Positions 1 to 6,484 are shown, numbered from the stretch's first letter. The stretch: DNA of 8,878 nucleotides from an uncultured Francisella sp. (GCA_905373555.1 CAJPTP010000029.1:1-8878); one strand, 5' to 3'. The notes: generated from the sequence alone by a model not told the origin. Made by a program: numbers and translations.

Positions 1-700
1 TCACAATTCATCCATTTGATTGTCAATGAAAATTTAAAGTTCACTGGTAATATAATGAGATGTCTCTCTTACTCCTCGCGGTGTCTTATTTTTGGGACTC
101 TTTTTTCAGTTCCGAAATCTATAGCGCTCGAATTAGCAAACACACCCTATTCTTTCTTTTCCTGCGAGGAAACGATCACTGACTCGCAAAGCAAATATTC
201 GGCTCCCATCGTTCGCCTCCGCTCCTCTGCCGTTTTGGCCGATTTCGTCAATAGATGATGTGGCTTTGGGCGTAAATCCCTCCCACGACTTCGCATGGTT
301 CAAACGAACCCGTCCGCGGATAGCTCTTGCCGATTGTCCGGTTCCGCCGGCGCCGCGCTTGTTTGGGGCCAATCAGTCTGAGCAAGAGTTCGTGGCTTGA
401 GAGGAACGCCACCTGGCAGCCGCTGCGCACGCCGCAATAGATGGCTTTGAAACCCGTGATTCGGGAGATGTTTTTCTCCTTCGATGCGGCGATGAACCGC
501 GATGTTTGTTGCGATGTTTTTGCCGATATGGTGACGCCCTGCGCCGGGCGAAGTCGAAATCGCCCAAGCCCGGAAAAAATTCGATCTGCGATTTCTCGTT
601 TATTTTTGGGCGTTTTGTTTCGCGATGGGCAATGGATTTCGCGTTTTTAAGCCCCCGGCGTTGCGTTATGTTTATTTTTCGAGAGTCTTTTCCCGGCTGC
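1..700. other. Gene-free leader, AT-rich at its start
   Basis: I see no gene I can support here. Bases 1-260 are markedly richer in A and T than the rest of the window; after that the composition becomes GC-rich, with T-rich patches near 590-720. A TATAAT hexamer lies at 51-56, without a convincing -35 element at the usual distance. Open frames on both strands are short, lack a ribosome-binding site, and give no recognisable motif. The forward frame from 254 reads through about 45 codons to a stop near 401 and could be a gene remnant, but nothing identifies it. I found no tRNA-like cloverleaf. Confidence 0.5.
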
Positions 701-721
701 GCCCGATTCGATCTTCACTTT

Positions 722-730
722 TGGTAGAAT
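722..730 (+). promoter_or_regulatory. Possible extended -10 promoter element
   Basis: The sequence TGG-TAGAAT fits an extended -10 (TGn followed by a hexamer matching TATAAT at five of six positions). No -35 element is visible 17 bases upstream, which extended -10 promoters can tolerate. It lies about 570 bases before ahpC, so a transcript from here would have a very long leader. Weak evidence. Confidence 0.2.
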
Positions 731-947
731 TTGGCCGGCGCTCGACGAATCGCCTTGTTTCGGCTTGAGCGGACAAATGCGGCGGCGCTCCCCTTGGGCT
801 AAGAATCAAGCCAGGTTCTTGCGCGGCTCGGTTTTTGCCCGGGAAGACCAAAACAAAGGGCCGATGGGAACGGAGTTCGCCAACGGCGCCGCCCGGTTGG
901 GGCGAGACGGCCCGACGTTGAGCGGCGCGCGAGGCTTCGCGGTTGGG

Positions 948-970
948 CGCGCCCGGTCGGGCCGGGCGCG
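948..970. repeat. GC-rich hairpin upstream of ahpC
   Basis: A perfect 9-bp inverted repeat (CGCGCCCGG at 948-956, CCGGGCGCG at 962-970) encloses a 5-base loop. The following bases contain only a short T4 run, so it is not a convincing intrinsic terminator. Its role, if any, is unknown. Confidence 0.45.
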
Positions 971-1297
971 TTGGGTTTTGCCCGCGCCTTGCGCTTTCCC
1001 TTGCCTTCGCCGCCCGCGCCGTCCGCCGCCGGGCGGTGTGTTCGGCGCGCATTTGCGCCCGTCGAACCGCGCCATGCCCAAGCCCTTCGCTTTTGGCCAG
1101 CCCTTTGCATGAGCTCGACGGGGCGCGTTCGGCGCAAGCGGGTTTCGGCGCCAGGGCCTTGAGCGGGCGGCGCCGAAAAGGGCGGAAGCGCGCCGCGCTT
1201 GATTTCTAATTCAATCCTTTCCTTTTCTTTTCGCCGCGCCGGGGCTTGGATCCGACGCGCGGCCCGCTTTCGCGCCCGGCGCGAACAGGACGGCTGT

Positions 1298-1861
1298 ATG
1301 TCAATGATCAATTCAACGGTTCGCCCCTTTTCGGCTCTTGTGTACAAAAAAGGCGCCATTTGGGAGATGACCGATCAAACCTTGAAGGGCAAATGGAGCG
1401 TGGTCGTCTTTTATCCCGGCGACTTCACCCCCGTTTGCGCCACGGAGATCGAAGACTTCATTGAGAATTACAAAACCTTCGCCGACATGGGGGTCGAGAT
1501 CTACGGCTGCTCGATCGACAGTGTTTACGTGCATCAGCAGTGGATGCGCCATTCCCATTTCTCGGCCGAGGCCCAGTTCCCGCTGATCGGCGACACCGCC
1601 CATGCCGTGTGCAAAGCTTTCGACGTGTTCAATGAGGCCAAGGGGTGCGCCGACCGCTCCAGCTTTGTCGTGGCGCCCGATCTGACCATCAAGATGATCG
1701 AGATCAACGATTCTTCCGTGGGCCGCAATTCCGACGAGCTGCGCCGCAAGATCGAGGCGCTGCAATACTTGGCCAAGAACCCCAACCATTTCTGCCCCGC
1801 GAAGTGGACGCCCTCGCACGACACGCTGCGCCCCTCGCTCAATTTGATGGGCAAAATTTAA
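1298..1861 (+). CDS. ahpC: Alkyl hydroperoxide reductase subunit C (2-Cys peroxiredoxin)
   Basis: AhpC is a cytosolic thiol peroxidase that reduces hydrogen peroxide, organic hydroperoxides and peroxynitrite, and is then recycled by a disulfide reductase, classically AhpF. The 187-residue product equals the E. coli AhpC length and aligns throughout, from MSMIN to the LMGKI end. The peroxidatic cysteine is C47 in PGDFTPVC, with the conserved P40 and T44; the active-site arginine is R120 (ADRSSF); the resolving cysteine is C166 in CPAKW. It is therefore a typical 2-Cys enzyme. Extra cysteines occur at 71, 105 and 117. The Pro just after T44 (TPVC instead of the TFVC of E. coli) is a small deviation. 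I chose this ATG because AhpC homology begins here and AGGA (1287-1290) sits 7 bases upstream; an in-frame upstream start at 1199 would add an Arg-rich stretch unlike the family. The next gene is an AhpF-derived protein, supporting a shared role. Confidence 0.97.
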   Translation: MSMINSTVRPFSALVYKKGAIWEMTDQTLKGKWSVVVFYPGDFTPVCATEIEDFIENYKTFADMGVEIYGCSIDSVYVHQQWMRHSHFSAEAQFPLIGDTAHAVCKAFDVFNEAKGCADRSSFVVAPDLTIKMIEINDSSVGRNSDELRRKIEALQYLAKNPNHFCPAKWTPSHDTLRPSLNLMGKI

Positions 1862-2138
1862 AGCTCGCCCGCGGATCCGGCGCAAAGGCGATCCCGCCCC
1901 GTCCTCTTTTGGCTCATCGGCCGTTGGCCGTTGGCCGTTGACGCGCCGTTTGGGCGCCCGCCGCTTGGCGCGCCCTTGCGGGTTGCCCGCTTGGCGGGGG
2001 AGGGAGCTTGCTGGATCGCCTTTGTCGGGCTCGCCCGACCTTTTGGCGATCGCCCTTTCTTCTTCGATCCCCTTCCTTTTGCCCGTCTGCCCGCCGCGCC
2101 GCGACGGGCGATGGAAGACAGAACAAAAAGAGTCAGTT
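1862..2138. other. Spacer between ahpC and the AhpF-like gene
   Basis: The 277-base spacer is GC-rich and gene-free. It holds three tandem copies of GGCCGTT (1919-1939) and several short GC inverted repeats (for example GGGCGC at 1950-1955 facing GCGCCC just downstream). None is followed by a T-run, so I see no clear terminator, and the two genes may still be co-transcribed. No obvious promoter was found. Confidence 0.45.
1919..1939. repeat. Three tandem copies of a 7-base unit
   Basis: GGCCGTT is repeated three times head to tail with no mismatch. The copy number could vary between strains by slippage. It lies between ahpC and the next gene and has no known function. Confidence 0.7.
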
Positions 2139-3419
2139 ATGCCTGCTTCAAGTGTATGGGACCCTTCGTTGAACGGCGAGTTGCGCGAGGCTTTCACCAA
2201 AATCGTTGAGCCCGTGACGCTGCGCGCCTGCATTGAGGACAACAGCGCGGGCCGCGATTTGATGGAAGTGCTGGAAAACATCGCGGCGCTTTGCCCCAAG
2301 ATCAGGTGCGTGCGCGACGACTACCTCAACGAGCCCAAGCCCAGCTGCCTGATCCAAGGGGCGGGGCTCAAAGGCCGCATCGTTTACGCGGGGCTGCCTT
2401 TGGGCGAGCTGTTCACGCCGTTTGTGTTGAGCATCCTGCATGCGGGGGGCCATGCGCCCGTGGACAACTACGGGGTGATGGAAAAGGCCAAGCGCGCCGC
2501 GAAACGCATGCATTTCACTTCGTTTTCGCAGCAAAATTGCCCGTACGGCTCGGAGATTTTCGAGAACCTCGATCTGCTTTGCGTCGCAAGCGACAAATTC
2601 AAGCACACCATCGTCGACATTTCCTGCTTCGGCGATCTTTTGGCGAAAAAAGGCATCATGGGCGTGCCCACGATCTTCCTTGAGGACACGATGATCGCCG
2701 AGGGCTTGGTGTCGCTCGACGAGATTTTGGAAAACCAGCTGCAGGACATTGTTTCCGCCGCGACCGAGAGCGACTTGAGCATGTCCGATATTTTGGGCAA
2801 GGCTGAAAAAACGCTGGCCGCGACGCGCTCGGCGCTCACGGACGAGGATGTCAAGAAAATCGCCGGGCAAAGCCGCCCGCAGGGTGCGGCCGAGGCGTCG
2901 GCGCGCCCTGCGGGCGAAGAGCCACCCGAGTCGCCGGAAAGCAGGCGGGCGCGCGAATTGGCGCACTTGGAGGCGTGGTACTGCATGCCTCTCAACGCCA
3001 AGGTCAGGGCGCGGCTGAACGTTCCCGTCACCGATTTCCGAATTCAGGAGTTCAGCTGGACGCAGTCCTTCCGCGACGTCTATCGTTGGCCCAATCGCCT
3101 GCGCGCGCTGATGCACAGCTCGGGCTTGAGCCAAGCCGACGTCGATTCGGGGGCTTTGACCGAATTCGCGGTCAACTCGGCCTTGAGGCGCTACCTGATG
3201 GACTGCGACCCCAAGTCCAATCCCTATCAAGACAAACTGCTGCATTTGGTCGACAAGTTCGAGCGCGATTGCCGCGAGGTGCTCACCTTGCGGGTCAACA
3301 ACAAATACAACGACATCATCAAGTTCATGCGCAACACGATTTTGATGGATTGGATCGATTTGGCGGGAGCCTTGATCCAATGGCTGCTGTCCTATGAGCG
3401 CTTCTCGGATAAGTTCTGA
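2139..3419 (+). CDS. AhpF N-terminal-domain protein fused to an unrecognised C-terminal region
   Basis: This 426-residue protein begins like AhpF. Residues about 15-205 align with the tandem thioredoxin-fold N-terminal domain of AhpF, including YAGLPLGELFTPFVLSILHAGGH (from residue 83), the cis-proline motif MGVP (174-177) and KHT (155-157). In E. coli that domain passes electrons from the FAD domain to AhpC through CHNC. Here the motif is Q131-Q-N-C134, so the first, normally nucleophilic cysteine is missing; other cysteines (31, 52, 57, 70, 148, 163) are present. The FAD/NAD(P)H domain of AhpF (521 residues in E. coli) is entirely absent. Residues about 207-272 form a charged, Pro/Ala/Glu-rich linker, and 273-426 a region rich in probable helices that I do not recognise (landmarks: W280-Y281-C282, W307, YRWPNRLR at 315-322, DWIDLAG at 404-410). 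The start has AAGAG 6 bases upstream; upstream in-frame codons translate to non-homologous sequence. It follows ahpC and is closed by a terminator. A redox, regulatory or scaffold role for AhpC is inferred; the N-terminal domain assignment is firm. Confidence 0.88.
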   Translation: MPASSVWDPSLNGELREAFTKIVEPVTLRACIEDNSAGRDLMEVLENIAALCPKIRCVRDDYLNEPKPSCLIQGAGLKGRIVYAGLPLGELFTPFVLSILHAGGHAPVDNYGVMEKAKRAAKRMHFTSFSQQNCPYGSEIFENLDLLCVASDKFKHTIVDISCFGDLLAKKGIMGVPTIFLEDTMIAEGLVSLDEILENQLQDIVSAATESDLSMSDILGKAEKTLAATRSALTDEDVKKIAGQSRPQGAAEASARPAGEEPPESPESRRARELAHLEAWYCMPLNAKVRARLNVPVTDFRIQEFSWTQSFRDVYRWPNRLRALMHSSGLSQADVDSGALTEFAVNSALRRYLMDCDPKSNPYQDKLLHLVDKFERDCREVLTLRVNNKYNDIIKFMRNTILMDWIDLAGALIQWLLSYERFSDKF

Positions 3420-3446
3420 AAGGCTTGCCGCTTTGCGGCGGTTTGC

Positions 3447-3483
3447 AAAAAGAAAAGGCGCCGGATCGGCGCCTTTTCTTTTT
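3447..3483 (+). terminator. Strong symmetric terminator after the ahpC gene pair
   Basis: A perfect 16-bp stem (3447-3462 and 3468-3483) encloses a 5-base loop. Its base is A-rich on the left and T-rich on the right, with GGCGCC at the top. It starts 27 bases after the stop codon. Because the A/T arms mirror each other it could act on transcripts from both directions. Confidence 0.92.
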
Positions 3484-3698
3484 GGGGATGTATGCGAGAA
3501 GTGTTGATATAAAAACACTATGAAATCATGGGTCAACTGCTTCTTCGGCTGTCGTGTTGCGCAAGCCCGAAGAAAAGCAATCCGGATCTTCAAAGGTCGC
3601 TTGAGAACTTTTCTTTCGATCTTTCAACACCAACGCAAACAACTACGACAGGAGAGGGCATCAACACTTCTCGCATACTTTCCCAAAAAAAAAAGGGG
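3470..3698. repeat. Long inverted repeat around an AT-richer core (MITE-like or structured element)
   Basis: The 18 bases at 3491-3508 (TATGCGAGAAGTGTTGAT) reappear exactly as the reverse complement at 3660-3677. Extending outward, 3479-3508 pairs with 3660-3689 at 28 of 30 positions, and 3470-3508 with 3660-3698 at 35 of 39. The left arm runs into the right half of the ahp terminator; the right arm ends in A10G4. The 151-base core (3509-3659) is AT-richer than its surroundings, encodes nothing I recognise and contains a further hairpin. No target-site duplication is evident. A small non-autonomous transposable element is one reading; a folded RNA closed by a terminal stem is another. Confidence 0.65.
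3538..3579 (+). repeat. Hairpin inside the inverted-repeat element
   Basis: TTCTTCGG (3541-3548) pairs perfectly with CCGAAGAA (3567-3574). The stem can be lengthened by TGC (3538-3540) with GCA (3577-3579) across a two-base bulge. The loop contains the palindrome TTGCGCAA (3557-3564). It suggests the core of the element can fold, but no RNA family is recognised. Confidence 0.45.
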
Positions 3699-4173
3699 AA
3701 AAAGCCGAACGAAGGCTCATTTTACGTGAGCGAGTATTTGTTTTTCGATAGAACCGCGCGACAGACCGGAAGAATCGCGGCCTCGGGCGCCGCCGATTGG
3801 GCGGTCGGCGGCGATCAAGAGCCGAAATCGGGCGCCGCGGTTCCGACGCTTGGGAAAGATCCGCCGCCGTTTCGTTTGGCCCGGATTTGGGGCGAGGGGG
3901 CGGATCGAAAACCGGCTTCGGCCGCTTGGGAGGGCTCCGGGGCGCCTCGGGGCGCCGGCCCGGGGGCCAACGTCGCTTCGATTGCGGCGCTGAGCTTCCC
4001 CTTTGCTCATTTCCCGCTTGTTGTTTTCTCTGTTGCCGTTTCTTGCGTTCTGACCGCGTTGGCCCCAACCGCTCGGCGGCGGTTGGGCAGGGGTGGGCTT
4101 TCACCGGGCTTCCGGCCGATCCCGGCTTGCCCTGTGCTGGCTCAAGCCCTTCGGATCGCCAAGTTTCGGTTCC

Positions 4174-4194
4174 GGATCCGAGAGCCTCGGATCC
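4174..4194. repeat. Perfect 9-bp hairpin with a 3-base loop
   Basis: GGATCCGAG (4174-4182) is followed after AGC by its exact reverse complement CTCGGATCC (4186-4194). No T-run follows, so it is not a typical intrinsic terminator. Confidence 0.55.
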
Positions 4195-4340
4195 CAAACG
4201 GCGTCGGGCGGAATCGAGCCTTGAACAAGGGATGGGCGGATCGGGCCGAGGCGCCAAGCCCGCGCATAGCCCGGGCTTGGTTGCGCCGAGACGGGCCAAG
4301 GTTGGGTCGGGTTGCGCCGGGTTTGTTCGGAACGGGGCGC

Positions 4341-4400
4341 CCTGGTTTGCCCTGGTTTGCCCTGGGTTGGATTGGGTTGGATTGGGTTGGGCGGGGTGGG
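4341..4400 (+). repeat. 10-bp tandem repeats ending in a G-quadruplex motif
   Basis: Two exact copies of CCTGGTTTGC (4341-4360) are followed by CCTGGGTTGG and two exact copies of ATTGGGTTGG (4371-4390), so a 10-base period runs through the whole stretch with drift in the unit. The end, GGGTTGGGCGGGGTGGG (4384-4400), has four runs of at least three Gs separated by loops of 2, 1 and 1 bases, which fits the classical G-quadruplex rule. G-rich strand is +, the same as the coding strand of all genes here. Confidence 0.75.
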
Positions 4401-4435
4401 CGGCGAAGTTGGGTTGGGATAGGCCTGGCCGCTTG

Positions 4436-4449
4436 GGCTTGGCCAAGCC
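4436..4449. repeat. 14-bp perfect palindrome
   Basis: GGCTTGGCCAAGCC is its own reverse complement. It is built from the GGCTTGG/CCAAGCC word that recurs in the non-coding DNA of this window. It could bind a dimeric protein, but composition alone may explain it. Confidence 0.4.
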
Positions 4450-4622
4450 GAAACGGATGGGTTGGGCTTTGAGCCCGGTTGGATTGCTCGGTTTGGCCGG
4501 GGTCGGCTTCGAGCCGGCTTGCGCTTGGGCGCGGCTTTTTTCGAGGCGCGCCCATTCCCCCTCTCGTCTTCTCAAGCCCGGGGCGGCCGCGCGCGCCGAA
4601 AAAGCGGAGCGCCGAATGGGCT

Positions 4623-4628
4623 TATAAT
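4623..4628 (+). promoter_or_regulatory. Consensus -10 hexamer, possible glyA promoter
   Basis: TATAAT, a perfect -10 consensus, lies in GC-rich DNA where it is unlikely to be frequent by chance. No TTGACA-like -35 element is seen 17 bases upstream. If it drives glyA, the leader would be about 550 bases long. A T9 tract at 4641-4649 lies close to the expected start of transcription. Confidence 0.35.
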
Positions 4629-4969
4629 CGACGCTCGCTGTTTTTTTTTGAGGAGGGGGGGCTTCTGGCCTTGGCCCAAGCCGGCTCAAACCCGGGGCTT
4701 CGGCCGCGCCGCCGCGCTCAAAGGCGACGGAGCGAACGATCGCGGTTGGGCCGCCTCTCCCGCCGCGACTCGATTTTTGTTCGCAGGGCCGGCGCCGGGG
4801 CGGCGGCGTTGGGCCGAGCGTCGTTTTTGGGGCGGCGGTTCGATCGCCCGTGCGATCGTTTGAGCCCCCATTCGGATGGGTTTGTTTCGCCCGCCGCGCC
4901 GCGCGGTTCGCTGCGCGTTGGCGCGCCCGGCGCCGTTTGCGCTTTTGCTTTTTCCTATTTATTTTGGTG

Positions 4970-5028
4970 TTTGATGTTTGACCTTTGATGTTTGATTGTT
5001 GAATTTTTGATTGATTTTTGATTGATTT
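4970..5028. repeat. AT-rich TTTGAT-type tandem repeat upstream of glyA
   Basis: TTTGATGTTTGA occurs at 4970-4981 and again at 4984-4995 (period 14). It is followed by TTTTTGATTGA at 5004-5014 and 5015-5025 (period 11). The whole stretch is a degenerate array of TTTGAT words on the + strand with almost no C, contrasting sharply with the GC-rich DNA on both sides. It ends about 155 bases before the glyA start, so it may influence glyA expression, or be a simple-sequence expansion. Confidence 0.7.
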
Positions 5029-5181
5029 CGGTTGGAATCGATTGGCCGCCCGCCGCTTGCCGGGCCAAGGCGTTCGGCGGGGCCAAGGGTATTGTTTTGG
5101 GGCTGGGTTCAGCGCCGGTCGGTTCGGCTTGAATCGACTGCTCGAGCAAGACGAGGAAGCCAAGGAGAAAGGCTCGTTACC

Positions 5182-6432
5182 ATGTTTGCAAAGAACATCG
5201 ACATCGCCGCGTTCGATCCCGAGTTGGATCGGGCCATCAAGAACGAAAATCGCCGGCAAGAAGACCACATTGAGCTCATCGCGAGCGAGAACTACGTCTC
5301 CCCCGCGGTCATGGAGGCCCAAGGCAGCCGGCTGACCAACAAGTACGCGGAGGGTTATCCCGGCAAGCGCTATTACGGCGGCTGCGAGTTTGTCGACGAC
5401 GTGGAGCGTTTGGCGATCGAGCGCGTGAAGCGGCTGTTCGGGGCGCAGTACGCCAACGTTCAGCCCCACTCCGGCTCCCAAGCCAACCAAGCGGTGTACG
5501 CGGCGGTGATGAAGCCCGGCGACACGCTGTTGGGCATGGGCTTGGCCTACGGCGGCCATTTGACCCACGGCGCCCCGGTGAATATCTCGGGAAAAGTGTA
5601 CAAGTCGGTCGCTTACGGCTTGGATGAGAACGAGCGCATCGACTACGCCCAAGTCGAAAGCTTGGCCAAAGAGCATAAGCCCAAGGTCATCGTCGCGGGC
5701 GCCTCGGCGTACTCGCTGCGCATCGACTGGCAAAAATTCCGCGACATCGCCGATTCCGTCGGCGCCTACTTCATGGTCGACATGGCGCACTACGCGGGCT
5801 TGGTCGCGGCGGGCGAATACCCCAACCCCGTGCCCATCGCCGACTTTGTGACGACCACCACCCACAAGACGCTGCGCGGGCCGCGCGGCGGCGTGATTTT
5901 GAGCCGCTCGACCGAGCACGAGAAAGCCCTCAACTCGGCGATCTTCCCGCAGCTGCAAGGCGGCCCCTTGATGCACGTGATCGCCGCCAAGGCCGTGGCC
6001 TTCAAGGAGGCCTTGGATCCGTCCTTCAAAGCGTACGCCAAGCAGGTCAAGGCGAACGCCGCCGCGTTGGCCGACAAGCTGATCGAGCGCGGCTTGCGCA
6101 TCGTTTCCGGCGGCACGGAAAGCCACGTTTTCTTGGTTGACCTGCGCCCCAAGGGGGTGACGGGCCGCGACGCGGAGAAGATGCTGGGCGACGCCCACAT
6201 CACCGTCAACAAAAACGCGATCCCCAACGACCCCGAGAAGCCTTTCGTCGCATCCGGCATTCGTTTGGGCTCCCCCGCCGTGACGACCCGCGGCTTCAAG
6301 GAAGACGACATGCGCCTGTTGGGCGATCTGATCGCCGACGCGCTCGAGTCGGGCGGCGACGAGGCCAAAATCGCCCGGGTTCGCGAAGCCGCGATGGGCT
6401 TGTGCGCCAAGTTCCCCGTTTACGGCGACTGA
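5182..6432 (+). CDS. glyA: Serine hydroxymethyltransferase
   Basis: GlyA is a cytosolic, PLP-dependent enzyme that interconverts serine plus tetrahydrofolate with glycine plus 5,10-methylene-tetrahydrofolate, the main one-carbon source for purines, thymidylate and methionine. The 416-residue product matches the family length (417 in E. coli). Landmarks in order are the substrate/folate segment HIELIASENY, KYAEGYPGKRYYGGCE, the PLP-contact region QPHSGSQAN, VDMAHYAGLVA, and the PLP lysine K229 in TTTTHKTLRGPRGG. The C-terminal half has GGPLMHVIAAKAVA, NKNAIPNDPEKPF and SGIRLGSPAVTTRG. It ends in FPVYGD, as in betaproteobacterial enzymes. The start is set by homology (MFAKN); AAGGAG at 5162-5167 lies 14 bases upstream, slightly far. 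The upstream region is long and gene-free; the next gene is ppa, and nrdR, which often follows glyA in Burkholderiales, is not here. Everything required for activity appears intact. Confidence 0.98.
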   Translation: MFAKNIDIAAFDPELDRAIKNENRRQEDHIELIASENYVSPAVMEAQGSRLTNKYAEGYPGKRYYGGCEFVDDVERLAIERVKRLFGAQYANVQPHSGSQANQAVYAAVMKPGDTLLGMGLAYGGHLTHGAPVNISGKVYKSVAYGLDENERIDYAQVESLAKEHKPKVIVAGASAYSLRIDWQKFRDIADSVGAYFMVDMAHYAGLVAAGEYPNPVPIADFVTTTTHKTLRGPRGGVILSRSTEHEKALNSAIFPQLQGGPLMHVIAAKAVAFKEALDPSFKAYAKQVKANAAALADKLIERGLRIVSGGTESHVFLVDLRPKGVTGRDAEKMLGDAHITVNKNAIPNDPEKPFVASGIRLGSPAVTTRGFKEDDMRLLGDLIADALESGGDEAKIARVREAAMGLCAKFPVYGD

Positions 6433-6484
6433 CCCGCCCCCGCCCCGGGGCCCGGCCGCCCATGGGGGCGGCGCGCGAGGCGTC

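Larger units (their letters stand above)
701..1297. other. GC-rich non-coding region upstream of ahpC
   Basis: No gene is supported. Several overlapping open frames exist on both strands, but all translate to Arg/Ala/Pro/Gly-rich strings typical of non-coding GC-rich DNA. The stretch holds a GC-rich hairpin (948-970) and a possible extended -10 element (722-730). From about 1200 to 1225 it has a short AT-richer patch that includes the interrupted palindrome TTGA-N8-TCAA. I did not find a clear OxyR-type site (paired ATAG/CTAT motifs), which would have been expected for a peroxide-inducible ahpC in many proteobacteria. Confidence 0.5.
3699..5181. other. Long gene-free region before glyA
   Basis: Nothing here has the conserved-protein character of the neighbouring genes. 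Open frames on both strands give Arg/Pro/Gly/Ala-rich low-complexity translations without a supported start. The DNA is GC-rich with recurring words such as TTGGGC, GGCTTGG and CCAAGCC. It holds a 9-bp hairpin (4174-4194), tandem 10-mers with a G-quadruplex motif (4341-4400), a 14-bp palindrome (4436-4449), a TATAAT box (4623-4628), homopolymers T9 (4641-4649) and G7 (4655-4661), and an AT-rich tandem repeat (4970-5028). No tRNA or known riboswitch was recognised. Confidence 0.5.

Noticed and set aside
16..258. 80-codon + strand frame at the window start
   Set aside because: It starts with TTG, has no ribosome-binding site and no recognisable motif; AT-rich DNA alone can explain it.
292..315. 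GGTTC-AAAC-GAACC as a tRNA T-arm
   Set aside because: The loop is four bases instead of seven, and no acceptor, D or anticodon stems can be drawn around it.
441..650. 69-codon frame beginning MALKPVIREM as a gene remnant
   Set aside because: No similarity to a family that I recognise, no ribosome-binding site, and several overlapping frames are equally open.
1201..1216. TTGA-N8-TCAA palindrome before ahpC as an FNR site
   Set aside because: FNR boxes have TTGAT-N4-ATCAA, that is six bases between TTGA and TCAA; the spacing here is eight.
1313..2299. - strand open frame of 328 codons across ahpC
   Set aside because: It is the antisense shadow of ahpC plus GC-rich spacer, with low-complexity basic translation and no start signal.
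2148..3593. - strand open frame of 481 codons opposite the AhpF-like gene
   Set aside because: The + strand frame has clear AhpF homology and matching codon use; the antisense translation has no family features.
3520..3729. 69-codon basic + strand frame within the inverted-repeat element, and an overlapping frame from 3528
   Set aside because: Neither has a ribosome-binding site or a known motif, and both run through the right repeat arm and an A10 homopolymer.
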